A DNA stretch of 39,490 bases from DALYJJ01 sp031969915 (GCA_031969915.1 DALYJJ010000048.1:1-39490), one strand, 5' to 3'. Shown: positions 8,901-16,906, counted from the stretch's first letter. The notes: generated by a model from the sequence alone, not told the origin. Program-made: numbers and translations.

Positions 8901-9788
8901 CTAGTTCGATGGATGCCCCGGCGCACCCGCGGGTTTCAATTCCGCCAGCACGATGCCCGCCAAGATCAGGGCGGCGCCGCCGAGCGTGGCGGAGGTGAAG
9001 GTTTCTCCACCCACGAGCGCTGAAACCACTCCCGCAAATACGGGTTCGAGCGAGAAGATGAGCGCGGCGCGGGTGGGCGAGGTGCGCGCCTGGGCCCAAG
9101 TTTGCACGGCGAAGGCCAGCGCGGTGGCGAGCAACCCCGTGCCGGCGATGGCAACAACGACTCTCGGACTCCATGTAACTCGCGGTGTCTCCGCCCACCA
9201 AAACGTCAGCAACGAACCGGCGGCCACGGTGGCGATCTGGATCAGGGCGAGACGCTCATAGCGGGCGCCGCTCGCATACTGCCCCAGGACCAGAATCTGG
9301 ACGGCGAAAGCGACCGCGCACGCAATGGTTAACAGGTCACCCAATTCCGCCCGAAGCGAGCCGCCGGGCAGCGTCATCCACGCCATTCCGGCGGTGGCCG
9401 ACAGGATGCCCAGGACTTCCAGCCGCCTGGTTCTTCTCCTATAGACGAGCGCGCCGAGAATTGGTACCAGGACGATGTAGAGGCCGGTGAGGAAAGCGGA
9501 TTTCGCGGGCGTGGTGAGGCGGAGGCCGGCGGTCTGGAGGACGTAGCCGGCGAACAGGGCCAGGCCGCTGTAGAGGCCGCCGGCCCACTCGGCCCTGGGG
9601 TTGGGCACGCCGCCGAGCCGCGTGCGGAACACGAGCCAGAGGGCCGCGGTTCCGAGGCTGAAGCGCAGGGCGATGAACAGGAGGGTGGAGATATCGGCCA
9701 GCGCTTCCTTGATGACCACGAAGGTGGCGCCCCACACGAGGGAGACGAGGGCGATGGCGATCTCGGCGCGCCAGGGAGACGGGCTCAT
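8901..9788 (-). CDS. EamA/DMT-superfamily transporter
   Basis: This 295-residue integral membrane protein has about ten hydrophobic helices in two EamA halves. The first begins with the typical 'WGATFVVIKEAL' after a short cytoplasmic N-terminus. The second follows the basic loop 'YRRRTRRLE' and ends in 'LGGAALILAGIVLAE'. The family exports small metabolites such as amino acids or nucleosides, but the substrate cannot be read from sequence. The ATG at 9788 overlaps the stop of the preceding M20 peptidase gene (ATGA), so the two are probably translated together. A longer open frame upstream lies inside the peptidase gene and is not used. It is the last gene of the minus-strand run that starts at 14097. 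Confidence 0.9.
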   Translation of the reverse strand: MSPSPWRAEIAIALVSLVWGATFVVIKEALADISTLLFIALRFSLGTAALWLVFRTRLGGVPNPRAEWAGGLYSGLALFAGYVLQTAGLRLTTPAKSAFLTGLYIVLVPILGALVYRRRTRRLEVLGILSATAGMAWMTLPGGSLRAELGDLLTIACAVAFAVQILVLGQYASGARYERLALIQIATVAAGSLLTFWWAETPRVTWSPRVVVAIAGTGLLATALAFAVQTWAQARTSPTRAALIFSLEPVFAGVVSALVGGETFTSATLGGAALILAGIVLAELKPAGAPGHPSN

Positions 9789-11069
9789 CCGCCGTTGGCC
9801 AGGCTCCTGAGCAGGAGGCTGAGGGTGAGCAGGACGCGGCGGAGGCCGAGTTCGCGGCCGTCGGGATGAAACCACTCCTGCGGCGTGTGGGCGCCGCCGC
9901 CGGTGCCGCCGGCGCCGATGGAGATGGCGGGAAGGCCCATGGAGAGGGGGATGTTGGCGTCGGTGGAGGCGCAATCGAGATGGGAGCGGACGCCGAGGTG
10001 CTGGTCGACGGCGCGGACGAAGCGAAGGATGGGGGCGTCTTCGGACAGGCGTCCGCCGGGGCGGGAGCCGATCTCCCGGAGTTTGGCGGTGACGCGCCCG
10101 TTGGGGGAGCGTTCGTTTTCGGCGTCGACGGCGGCTTCGGTGGAGGATGTGAGGAGAGCGGCGAGGTCCTCGAGGCGTTCGGGGTCCTCACTGCGGAGGT
10201 CCACTTTGGTGCGCGCGGTGGTGGGGATGGAATTGATGGAGGAGCCGCCTTCCACCAGGCCGAAGTTGAAGGAGAGGCGGGGGCCGACGGCGCTGCTGGC
10301 GCAGCTGGGCGGCGGCAAGGCGGGGACGGGCGGCGGGATTGGAAGCGAACCAGGCGATGGCGCGGCTCATGGCGTGGACCGGGTTGGCGACGCCGTAGTC
10401 GCTCCAACTGTGTCCGCCAGGGCCGGAGAAGACGAGTTCGTAGCGGCGGCTGGCGAGGGCTTCGGAGGTGATGTGATCGAGGGTGGGGCCGTCGAGCACG
10501 ACGAAGGCTTTGATCCTGGAGCCCAACTGCGACTGGCGGCACAGGTAGCGCATGCCGCTGAGATTGCCTTCGCCTTCTTCGCCGACGTTGGCGACGAAGA
10601 GGAGGTGGCCGCCCCAGGCGGCGGTGGGCAGGGTGCGTGCGATACGGGCGATGGCGAGGAGGGCGGCGAGTCCGGCGCCGTTGTCGGAGACGCCGGGCCC
10701 GAGGAACTTGCCGTCGCCGGCGACGCGGACGTCGTCGGGAGCGCGCGGCGCGAGGACGGTGTCGAGATGGGCGGTGAGGGCGACGAAGGGGCCATCCTTG
10801 GCGCCGCTGAGGGAGGCGATGACGTTGCCGGCGCGGTCGATCTTCGCGTCCCAGTCGAGGGCGCGGAGTTGTTCGGCCATCCAGGCGGCGCGCTTCTCTT
10901 CGAGGAAAGTGGGGGCGGGAATGCGGCAGAGGGCGAGGTGCTGCTCGTCAATCCACTTGCGCTCCCGGGCGAAGGACTGGAGGGCTTCCTTGAGTCCCTG
11001 AGACTGCGCGAGGTCGGCGATGGACTTCACGCCGGCAAGGTGCAGACCGTTCGCGGGGGACGCCGCCAT
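9785..11069 (-). pseudogene. M20-family metallopeptidase, frameshifted
   Basis: The gene reads as an M20 dipeptidase/aminoacylase-like protein in two frames. The N-terminal part (11069 to about 10330) carries metal ligands H101 and D103 in 'TAHLDTV', D129 in 'SDNGAG' and the E164/E165 pair in 'NVGEEGEG'. The C-terminal part, from about 10315 down to 9785, continues the fold one base out of frame with 'GLVEGGSSINSIP' (dimerisation domain) and the last His ligand in 'GGAHTPQEW'. The switch falls in a C-rich stretch (about 10310-10345), where one extra base, or two missing bases, explains it. This may be a sequencing or assembly error rather than true decay, because both halves look fully conserved. 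Joined, it would be about 425-430 residues, normal for the family. Its stop overlaps the EamA start; its start lies 37 nt after ccmC. Confidence 0.8.
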
Positions 11070-11106
11070 GCAAACAGTGTATCGTGAGGCCGGCGGCGGG
11101 CTTGGG

Positions 11107-11784
11107 TTAGAAGGCGTGCGCGTACCGGCGCAGGGCGTCGATTTCGCGCTGCTGGCGTTCGAGGCGCATGCGGATGGCGATCATCACGACGCCGATCAGG
11201 AGGAAGGGGACCCAGTTGAGGAAGAGCATCTGGTAGTAGGCCGGATCCATCGAGCCGCCGCCCCAGACGACGGGCTGCGGATGTTGGGTGCGCCACCACT
11301 TGATGGAGAAGAAGACGATGGGCACGTCGGTGAAGGCGAAGATGGAAAGCACGGCGGCGATGCGGGCGCGCGTGGTGGGCTCTTCGATGGCGCGGCGGAG
11401 CATGAGGTAGCCGGCGTACATGAGCCAGAGGATGAGCATGGACGTGAGGCGGGCGTCCCAGGTCCACCAGATGCCCCAGATGATGCGGGCCCAGATCATG
11501 CCGGTGATGAGGTTGACGGCGCCGAAGGCGAGGCCGACTTCGGTGGCTGCGACGGCGAAGGCGTCCCATTGCATATTGCGCCGGACCAGATACACGACGC
11601 TGCCGATGAGGGCGGCGAAGGAGCAGAGGAAGGCGGTCCAGGCGGCGGGCACGTGAAAGAAGATGATGCGGAAGATGGCGCCCTGGAAGGCTTCGTCGGG
11701 GAGGTCCATGAGCATCACGTAGAGGTTGCGGCTGAGGAGAGCGGCGGCGATGACGGAGAGGCCCAGGAGCGTCTTCGGACTCAT
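11107..11784 (-). CDS. ccmC: CcmC-like cytochrome c biogenesis heme-handling membrane protein
   Basis: This 225-residue protein has six hydrophobic helices and the family's hallmark tryptophan-rich periplasmic loop, 'GIWWTWDARLTS' (104-115). The two flanking conserved histidines are H44 in 'FFHVPAAW' and H168 in 'WRTQHP'. CcmC presents heme to CcmE in system I cytochrome c maturation. The usual partners CcmA, CcmB, CcmD, CcmE and CcmF are not in the window, so it is either an outlier of a dispersed system or has a separate heme-handling role. I started at the ATG at 11784 because it gives the standard short N-terminus; no strong ribosome site is visible, although a TACAAT sequence lies just upstream. 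It follows the LuxR gene by 49 nt. Confidence 0.9.
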   Translation of the reverse strand: MSPKTLLGLSVIAAALLSRNLYVMLMDLPDEAFQGAIFRIIFFHVPAAWTAFLCSFAALIGSVVYLVRRNMQWDAFAVAATEVGLAFGAVNLITGMIWARIIWGIWWTWDARLTSMLILWLMYAGYLMLRRAIEEPTTRARIAAVLSIFAFTDVPIVFFSIKWWRTQHPQPVVWGGGSMDPAYYQMLFLNWVPFLLIGVVMIAIRMRLERQQREIDALRRYAHAF

Positions 11785-11833
11785 GCTGCCGATTGTACCC
11801 CGCGGGCATCGGGCGGACGCCGGCGGCGCGGGA

Positions 11834-12385
11834 CTAGACGGGAATCCAACCCGCGCGGATGCCAATGGCCACGGCCTCGGCGCGGCTGGCGGCGTTGAGT
11901 TTGGCGAGGATGGACGCGACGTGGTACTTGGCGGTGTGTTCGGAGATGCCGAGTTTGTAGGCGATGGCTTTGTTGGGCTCGCCGTCGGCGAGCAGGCGCA
12001 GCACCTCGATCTCGCGGGGCGTGAGTTCGGCGGTAGGGGTAGGGGCGCGGGTGGCGAAGAGGGCGGCGGCATCGGAGGCGGGTGCGGCGACCAGGCCCGC
12101 GGCGGCGGCGTACACGGCGGCGTGGATTTCATCGGGCCTGGCCTCGCGGGGAAGCACCACGCGCACGCCGGACCGCAGGAGCGTCAATTCGCCGCCGAGG
12201 GCCACGACGGGCACGCCCATCGAGGCCCAGCGGAGAGCCTCTTCGTCGTCCTGCTCCGCGTCGACCAGCGCGACGTCGGGCGGTTCGCCGGGTGAGGAGA
12301 TCTCGACCGCGCCATTCTGGCTGAGCACGGCTTCGAGGCCCGCCTTGAGCAACGCGGAGGGCGATAGGACGAGCACGCGGATCAA
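11834..12385 (-). CDS. LuxR/NarL-type response regulator with atypical receiver
   Basis: This 183-residue protein starts at a TTG (12385) that overlaps the stop of the preceding protease gene as TTGA. The N-terminal 105 residues resemble a receiver domain, with an aspartate at D42 after 'DVALV' as possible phosphate acceptor. However, the acidic pair normally found after the first strand is absent: the sequence reads 'VLVLSPSAL'. Residues 121-182 form a clear LuxR helix-turn-helix ('LTPREIEVLRLLADG', 'ISEHTAKYHV'). It likely binds DNA. With the acidic pocket missing, classical phosphorylation is doubtful, and another input, perhaps the neighbouring protease pair, may control it. No histidine kinase gene is in the window. 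Confidence 0.85.
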   Translation of the reverse strand: MIRVLVLSPSALLKAGLEAVLSQNGAVEISSPGEPPDVALVDAEQDDEEALRWASMGVPVVALGGELTLLRSGVRVVLPREARPDEIHAAVYAAAAGLVAAPASDAAALFATRAPTPTAELTPREIEVLRLLADGEPNKAIAYKLGISEHTAKYHVASILAKLNAASRAEAVAIGIRAGWIPV

Positions 12386-13182
12386 GCGGCTTTCACGCTC
12401 CTCTCCTGGAGGCGCACGGCGACTTCGCGGGCCGCTCCGCCGCCGCGGCGGAAGGGAAGGCGGAGGAGTTCGGGGCCGGCGTCGATCCACGATTCGAGCT
12501 GGCTCATGGTTACGGGGAGCAGATCGCCGGGCAGCAGAGAGGCGAGTTCGGCGGCGCTGCCGGGCTCCACTTCGAGCACCAGCAGGCCGTCGCGCACGGG
12601 CTGGAGCGTGACGCCGAGGCGGCGGCGCTCGGGCTCGCGAAGGAAGCGGGCGACATCGTTGCTGGGGATCGCCAGCCCGAGGCCGCCGGCGACCATGGTG
12701 TTGATGCCCACGACGCGGCCGCGGGCGTCGGCGAGCGGGCCGCCGGAGTTGCCGGGAGCGAGGCGCACGGCGGCCTGCACCCACTCGCGCGCGCCGAGGC
12801 CGCGCAGGCGTCCGACGCCGTAGACCGTGCCCGCGGTGAGGGCGCCGGTGAAGCCGAGTGGGTTGCCGATGGCGATGACGACTTCGCCGGGGCGAAGGCG
12901 CGACGAGTCGCCCGCTTCGGCGGGCTCAAGGCCGGGGGCGTCGAGGCGCAGGCGGGCGAGGTCGCGCCGGGGATCGCGGGCGAGTACTTGGGCGCGGGCG
13001 CGGCGGCCGTCCCACAACTCGGCGCGGGCTTCGGAGCCGCGCACGACGTGGGCATTCGTCACGATGGTCCCGGCGGCATCCCAGAGAACGCCGGAGCCGA
13101 TGCCGCGCCCGCCGGCGTCGACCAATTGCACGGTTGAACGGCGAAGCCGCTCGGCCACGCGTCCGAGGCTTTCATCGGCCAT
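12382..13182 (-). CDS. HtrA-like trypsin-fold serine protease with short PDZ-like tail (active triad)
   Basis: This 266-residue S1C-type protease has a complete triad: H45 in 'TNAHVV', D74 in 'RRDLARL' and S146 in 'APGNSGGPL'. The remaining C-terminus (about 190-260) looks like one degenerate PDZ domain. There is no signal peptide or membrane helix, so it appears to be cytoplasmic, unlike the anchored HtrA at 7229-8815. It starts 3 nt after the stop of the related pseudoprotease gene and its own stop overlaps the TTG start of the LuxR gene. The three probably form one translationally linked unit. Target proteins are unknown; a role in setting the level or state of the regulator or the pseudoprotease is plausible but not shown. 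Confidence 0.87.
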   Translation of the reverse strand: MADESLGRVAERLRRSTVQLVDAGGRGIGSGVLWDAAGTIVTNAHVVRGSEARAELWDGRRARAQVLARDPRRDLARLRLDAPGLEPAEAGDSSRLRPGEVVIAIGNPLGFTGALTAGTVYGVGRLRGLGAREWVQAAVRLAPGNSGGPLADARGRVVGINTMVAGGLGLAIPSNDVARFLREPERRRLGVTLQPVRDGLLVLEVEPGSAAELASLLPGDLLPVTMSQLESWIDAGPELLRLPFRRGGGAAREVAVRLQERSVKAA

Positions 13183-13185
13183 GGG

Positions 13186-14097
13186 TCAATCTCCCTTCCT
13201 GGCGCGTTCGCCGACGGTGGCGCGCACCTGGGCCGCCGCGCCGCCGTGCAGCAACTGGATGGCGACTTCGCGTCCGGGGCCGTGCTCTTCGAGCACCGCG
13301 AGCAGGTCGTCGGTATCGCGCATGGGCTTGCCGGCGACGTGGAGCACGATGTCGCCCACGATGAGGCCCGCGGCTTCGGCCGGGCTTCCGGGTTCGACGG
13401 TAAGGACGATGAGCCCTCCTTCCTCTTGGATGCCGGTGCGGCGGCGCACGGATTCATGGAGGGGAACCGGTTGGAGGCCGACGCCGAGCCAACCGCGCGC
13501 CACCTGGCCGCGCGAAAGCAGGTCGTCGACCACGCGGGCGATGGTGGAGCAGGGAATCGCCACGCCGGCTACGCGCGAGAGGCCGTTGCTCGCGATGCCG
13601 ATCAAGCGGCCCGCACTGTCGATGACCGCGCCGCCGGTGGTAGCGGGGTGCATGGCGGCGTCGAGGCGGATGTAGTGGTCGAGCCGGCCGCCGCGCCAGG
13701 TGCGCCAGGGGCCGCTCACCGCGCTGATGATGCCCCAGGTGGCGTTGATGCCGGATTCCTCGCCGCGTCCGACGGTGAGCACGAGGCGGCCCGGTTCGAG
13801 CGTCTGGGCCGGAGCGGGCTCGAGAGCGGGGAGTTTCGCCTCAGTGCTGATGACAGCGAGGTCCGTGCCGCGATCGCGGAGCACGCCGCGCACCGCGGCC
13901 GTCGAACCATCGGGCAGCAGTACCGCGTGCGCGCCTTCGGGCGAGAGCGAGTGATCGGTGGTGACGAAGTGGCCTTCGCGCCAGTGCACGGCGCTGCCCA
14001 CGCCGCGCGTGCCGCCTTTGAGCGCCGCGACGCTCGGTCCGGTGCGCGCCACCGCCTGCGCCAACTCCGCCGAAAGGGCTTCCCAAGAACCTGTCAT
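13186..14097 (-). CDS. HtrA-like protein with PDZ domain and Thr in place of the catalytic Ser (probable pseudoprotease)
   Basis: This 303-residue protein starts at the ATG at 14097 behind a strong AGGAGG site. It keeps the trypsin-like fold with H49 in 'VTTDHSL' and D79 in 'GTDLAVI', but the active-site segment reads 'HPATTGGAV', so T154 stands where the nucleophilic serine should be. The oxyanion-hole glycines of the usual 'GNSGG' are also altered. A normal PDZ domain follows (about 205-290, 'GWLGVGLQPV'). No signal peptide or anchor is visible. It is likely inactive or strongly altered in catalysis and could act as a PDZ-based sensor or decoy for its partner. Threonine can in principle act as a nucleophile, so activity cannot be excluded. 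Confidence 0.85.
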   Translation of the reverse strand: MTGSWEALSAELAQAVARTGPSVAALKGGTRGVGSAVHWREGHFVTTDHSLSPEGAHAVLLPDGSTAAVRGVLRDRGTDLAVISTEAKLPALEPAPAQTLEPGRLVLTVGRGEESGINATWGIISAVSGPWRTWRGGRLDHYIRLDAAMHPATTGGAVIDSAGRLIGIASNGLSRVAGVAIPCSTIARVVDDLLSRGQVARGWLGVGLQPVPLHESVRRRTGIQEEGGLIVLTVEPGSPAEAAGLIVGDIVLHVAGKPMRDTDDLLAVLEEHGPGREVAIQLLHGGAAAQVRATVGERARKGD

Positions 14098-14164
14098 GCC
14101 GTCCTCCTGGAACCATGGTGGGGCCGCGGAGGCTCGGGCCACATCCGCCGAACGGCCAGGTAGG

Positions 14165-14193
14165 CACCCGGTAAAGCGGCGAGTTACCGGGTG
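14165..14193 (-). terminator. Perfect 10-bp hairpin over the GH127 stop codon
   Basis: CACCCGGTAA (14165-14174) pairs exactly with TTACCGGGTG (14184-14193) around a 9-nt loop. The GH127 stop codon TAA lies in the stem. There is no T-run on the minus strand after it. It separates the GH127 gene from the pseudoprotease operon and may end or stabilise the GH127 transcript. Confidence 0.4.
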
Positions 14194-16364
14194 TAGGCTT
14201 CGAGCTCAGCGCAACTGACAACCTGCGCGGCGGGCTGGCCGACGACGCGGAGGGCGGACATGGGAACGGGCTGCGGGAGGCGGAGTTCGTAGGCTTCGCC
14301 CGCCTTGCCGGCGTAGGTTTCCAGGGTGCCGAGCGAAATCCACGCGGCGCCGGGAGCGGCCTGGTACTCGACCGACGGCTTGCCGGCGAAAGCGCCGCCG
14401 CGTGCAGTCATGGGTCCCTGGTGAAATACGATCCGCGCGATCTTCTCCGGGCGCGGGAGTTCCACGCTGAAGAAATCGCCTTCGGCCGGGACGGGACCGC
14501 GGCCCTGTGTGGTGCGCGAGGTGCCCGGCTGTCCGTCGACGATCGAGCCCAACTGGTTCTCATTGCGCGACTGGCCTTCGCGCGCGTAGAGCGTGACGGG
14601 CAGCGCTTCGGGCTTCGCGGGCAGGCGGCGTGCGATCCAGACGCGCATGTCGGTGGCCTCATTGAAGGGCGTCAGCTTGATTTCCGCGCGGCGGCGCGCC
14701 GGCGTGGCGATCTCGGCTTTCAGCAAGAACGTCTTCTCGTCCGCGCCGCGGCGAAGGGCGGGCTTGGCTCCGCCGGCGACCAGGTGCAGGTAGGGCACTT
14801 CGGGATTCGACGCGCGATCGAGCGCGTACACTTGCGGGCCGTACTGCACGGCGAATGAATCGGGGTAAGAGGGTCCGCCATCGACGATCACGGGCTGCAG
14901 CGTGTTCCAGACTTCGAGCGTGTCACCGGGCTTCCACTCGCGCTCGAGGCGGAACATCTCGCCGGGCTTGGGCGTCCAGGTCCTTCCGTTCAGGCGGAGC
15001 CTGGTACGCGCCGCCCATTCGGGAACGCGGAGTTCGAGCGGGAAGCGAGCGGGGCGGCTGGGATCGACCGCGATCTTCATGGCCTGCCAGGTGCCTTCGG
15101 CGCGGAGGGTCACGTCGAGGCCGTTGAGCGGGACGCGGCCTTCGGCGGGCGTTAAGATCAGGACCGCGGCGGCGTCGCCTCGGCGGCCGAAAACCATCTG
15201 GGGGATCAGCGAAACGCCGCGCGGGCCGCTGGAGACGCAGCAGTTGATGCCCGGCGATGCGCGCTTGCGGCCGATGAGCGGCGTGAAATAGCAGAAGTCG
15301 CCGTTCGATGGGTTCTGCGCGCCGAGCAGGTGGTTGTAGATGGAGCGTTCCAGTTCGGCGGCGTACTTGGCTTCGCCGGTGAGCCGGAGCAGCGACCAGT
15401 TCAACTGCATCCAGGTGACGGTGGCGCAGCCTTCGCCGACGTTCGAGCTTTCGAGGGCGGGGAGGACATGGTCTTCCTGGAAGTGTTCGAGGTTTGACGT
15501 CGTGCCGGTGACGAAGCGGCGACGGGCGCGGATGTCATCCCACGCGGCGGCGGCGGCTTTGAGGTATGTGGGCTCGCCCGTGTAGCGGTGGAGTTCGAGC
15601 AGGCCGACGAGGCAGGACATCATCTCGTAGGCCTTGTTGTTCGCGGTCTTGCGGACGTTGCCGTGTTCGAGGAGAGAAGTGAGGATGCGCGGCCCACCGG
15701 GCTCCTCCCAGGACTTGACCAGGAAGGCGGCGAAGCGGAGGAGGCGTTCGTCGCCGGTCTCGCGGTAGAGATAGACGACCGGTTCGAGGACGCTGGTGGC
15801 GGCCATGCCGACGTGCGTGCTGGCCTTGATGATGGACCGCTGCCCGCTGGCTTCTCCGAAGGTTCTCATGAGCAGTTCGCCGACGCGCCGCGCGGCTTCG
15901 AGGGCTTTCGGGTCGCGGCTGACGCGATGGTAGGCGATGAGGCCGAGCAGATCGTACTTGTGCACCCAGACGTCCCAACTGGTCCAGTAATCCTTGGGAA
16001 GGTAGGTGCCGAGGTAGCCGTCGCTCAGTTGGGTGGCGAGGAGGCGGGACGTGAGGCGGTCCATGAGCGACTTGAGGCGCGGGTCGGGCTTGTGCTCGTA
16101 GGTGTTGGCGGCGGCGTCGAGGAACTTCCCGATGTGCTCACCGATCCACTCCTGCTTGCCGGGGCGCTGTTCGAAGCCGCCGAGCAAGCCTTCCTGGTTG
16201 ACGCGCAGCAGGCGCTTGTCGAGGTTGATATCGAAGCGCTCCCCGGCCAATCCGCCGAGGCGCGAGAGCTTCGCGGGGGTGAACTGGTCCTGGATCTTGG
16301 GGGCGGGCTGGGCTTGGGCGGCAGCCGATGCGAGAGAGAGCACGAACACCATCCGGATGCGCAT
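14184..16364 (-). CDS. GH127 family beta-L-arabinofuranosidase-like protein (DUF1680), secreted
   Basis: This 726-residue protein has a signal peptide (1-19, ending AQAQ) and the full (alpha/alpha)6 barrel of GH127. The zinc/thiol active site of this family is visible: E311 and C313 in 'GEGCATV', and the paired cysteines C375-C376 in 'GINCCVSS', of which the second corresponds to the catalytic nucleophile of HypBA1. A beta-sandwich follows, and the end (about 600-726, 'IARIVFHQGP' and 'CAELEAYTR') looks like a discoidin-type domain that may bind sugars. The family releases beta-L-arabinofuranose from hydroxyproline-linked or plant glycans; other family members act on different sugars, so the exact substrate is open. 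The start at 16364 has no strong ribosome site; Met5 is an alternative. Confidence 0.92.
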   Translation of the reverse strand: MRIRMVFVLSLASAAAQAQPAPKIQDQFTPAKLSRLGGLAGERFDINLDKRLLRVNQEGLLGGFEQRPGKQEWIGEHIGKFLDAAANTYEHKPDPRLKSLMDRLTSRLLATQLSDGYLGTYLPKDYWTSWDVWVHKYDLLGLIAYHRVSRDPKALEAARRVGELLMRTFGEASGQRSIIKASTHVGMAATSVLEPVVYLYRETGDERLLRFAAFLVKSWEEPGGPRILTSLLEHGNVRKTANNKAYEMMSCLVGLLELHRYTGEPTYLKAAAAAWDDIRARRRFVTGTTSNLEHFQEDHVLPALESSNVGEGCATVTWMQLNWSLLRLTGEAKYAAELERSIYNHLLGAQNPSNGDFCYFTPLIGRKRASPGINCCVSSGPRGVSLIPQMVFGRRGDAAAVLILTPAEGRVPLNGLDVTLRAEGTWQAMKIAVDPSRPARFPLELRVPEWAARTRLRLNGRTWTPKPGEMFRLEREWKPGDTLEVWNTLQPVIVDGGPSYPDSFAVQYGPQVYALDRASNPEVPYLHLVAGGAKPALRRGADEKTFLLKAEIATPARRRAEIKLTPFNEATDMRVWIARRLPAKPEALPVTLYAREGQSRNENQLGSIVDGQPGTSRTTQGRGPVPAEGDFFSVELPRPEKIARIVFHQGPMTARGGAFAGKPSVEYQAAPGAAWISLGTLETYAGKAGEAYELRLPQPVPMSALRVVGQPAAQVVSCAELEAYTR

Positions 16365-16391
16365 GTCCGTTATCGTAGCCTGTGCGCGGCG

Positions 16392-16595
16392 TCACAGGGT
16401 GAGGTCGATTACTTGATCGTCCAATAGAAGGACAGGTTGCTCAACCTCCCCGGACAGGCACCCCTCAATCGCCTCTCGGATATTGGCTCCAATTTCCTCC
16501 AGGGTCTCGCCTTGCGTAGCGCACCCGGGTATCGAGGGCACCTCGGCCCAGAACCCGCCCTCTTCGGCCTTGTGGACGATCACGCGAATGGTCAT
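16392..16595 (-). CDS. HicB-like antitoxin domain protein (no HicA partner)
   Basis: This 67-residue protein has the HicB core: 'EEGGFWAEVPSIPGC' followed by 'TLEEIGANIREAIEGCL'. It corresponds to the RNase H-like dimerisation domain alone, without the DNA-binding tail of full HicB antitoxins. A ribosome site, AAGGGAAG, precedes the ATG at 16595. I could find no HicA (about 60 residues with a conserved catalytic His in a dsRNA-binding fold) on either side; upstream is a broken PIN-domain gene and downstream the GH127 gene. It may be an orphan antitoxin, or a small stand-alone HicB-fold protein. Confidence 0.8.
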   Translation of the reverse strand: MTIRVIVHKAEEGGFWAEVPSIPGCATQGETLEEIGANIREAIEGCLSGEVEQPVLLLDDQVIDLTL

Positions 16596-16605
16596 AGCTT
16601 CCCTT

Positions 16606-16700
16606 TCAGATTCGCTCGTCGTGGAGGGCGACGATCAGGGCCAGGGCGCGGCGCGAGCGCTCCGCCAGGGACTGGCCGCTCCCGAATCGAGGATCAACAC
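16606..16700 (-). pseudogene. Remnant of a PIN-domain (VapC-like) toxin gene
   Basis: A GTG at 16700, 5 nt after the small ORF upstream, begins 'MLILDSGA', which is the typical start of PIN nucleases with the first catalytic Asp (D5). This frame then runs into nonsense, but one of the other two frames continues with 'SLAERSRRALALIVALHDERI' up to a stop at 16606, which fits the next PIN helix and strand. The rest of the about 130-residue domain, including the other acidic residues, is missing; the hicB ribosome site follows at once. This looks like a frameshifted and truncated toxin. The match is by eye and short. Confidence 0.5.
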
Positions 16701-16705
16701 AAAGA

Positions 16706-16897
16706 CTAGCCGCCTTTCCGATCCGTGTGACCGGCGATTCGTTGTGCTAAGGCGACCGCGCGGGCGCGCTCTCGCGGAGCGGGCTGGCCGACCTGTGCCG
16801 CAAGTTCCGCCGTGTAGCTCCGACTAGCGGCCTGAAGCTTCCGACGACGCGCTTCGGCGCGCTCCGCTGAGATCTGGCTGATGGACCGCGATTGCAC
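16706..16897 (-). CDS. Small basic protein, possible antitoxin of the broken PIN toxin
   Basis: The frame starts at a GTG (16897) and encodes 63 residues that are mostly helical and very rich in Arg and Ala ('AERAEARRRKLQAASRSY'). It stops 5 nt before the PIN-like remnant, in the place of a VapB-type antitoxin. I do not recognise the family and the ribosome site is weak. It shares the 51-nt divergent region 16898-16948 with the MerR gene. It may be a real antitoxin left after loss of its toxin, or a chance frame. Confidence 0.4.
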   Translation of the reverse strand: MQSRSISQISAERAEARRRKLQAASRSYTAELAAQVGQPAPRERARAVALAQRIAGHTDRKGG

Positions 16898-16906
16898 TTT
16901 TCGTTT

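Noticed and set aside
12386..12784. N-terminal extension of the LuxR frame
   Set aside because: This part lies within the upstream protease gene; the TTG start at 12385 overlaps that gene's stop in the normal coupled way.
13246..14163. Plus-strand frame of 305 codons over the pseudoprotease gene
   Set aside because: No ribosome site or recognisable domain, and the opposite strand carries a clear protein fold.
16606..16742. A 46-codon open stretch reading through the PIN remnant in a single frame
   Set aside because: It has no start codon; the two-frame reading with MLILDSGA explains the sequence better.
16596..16900. Search for a HicA toxin next to the HicB-like gene
   Set aside because: No frame here or downstream gives the short HicA fold with its conserved catalytic His; only a PIN-like remnant is seen.
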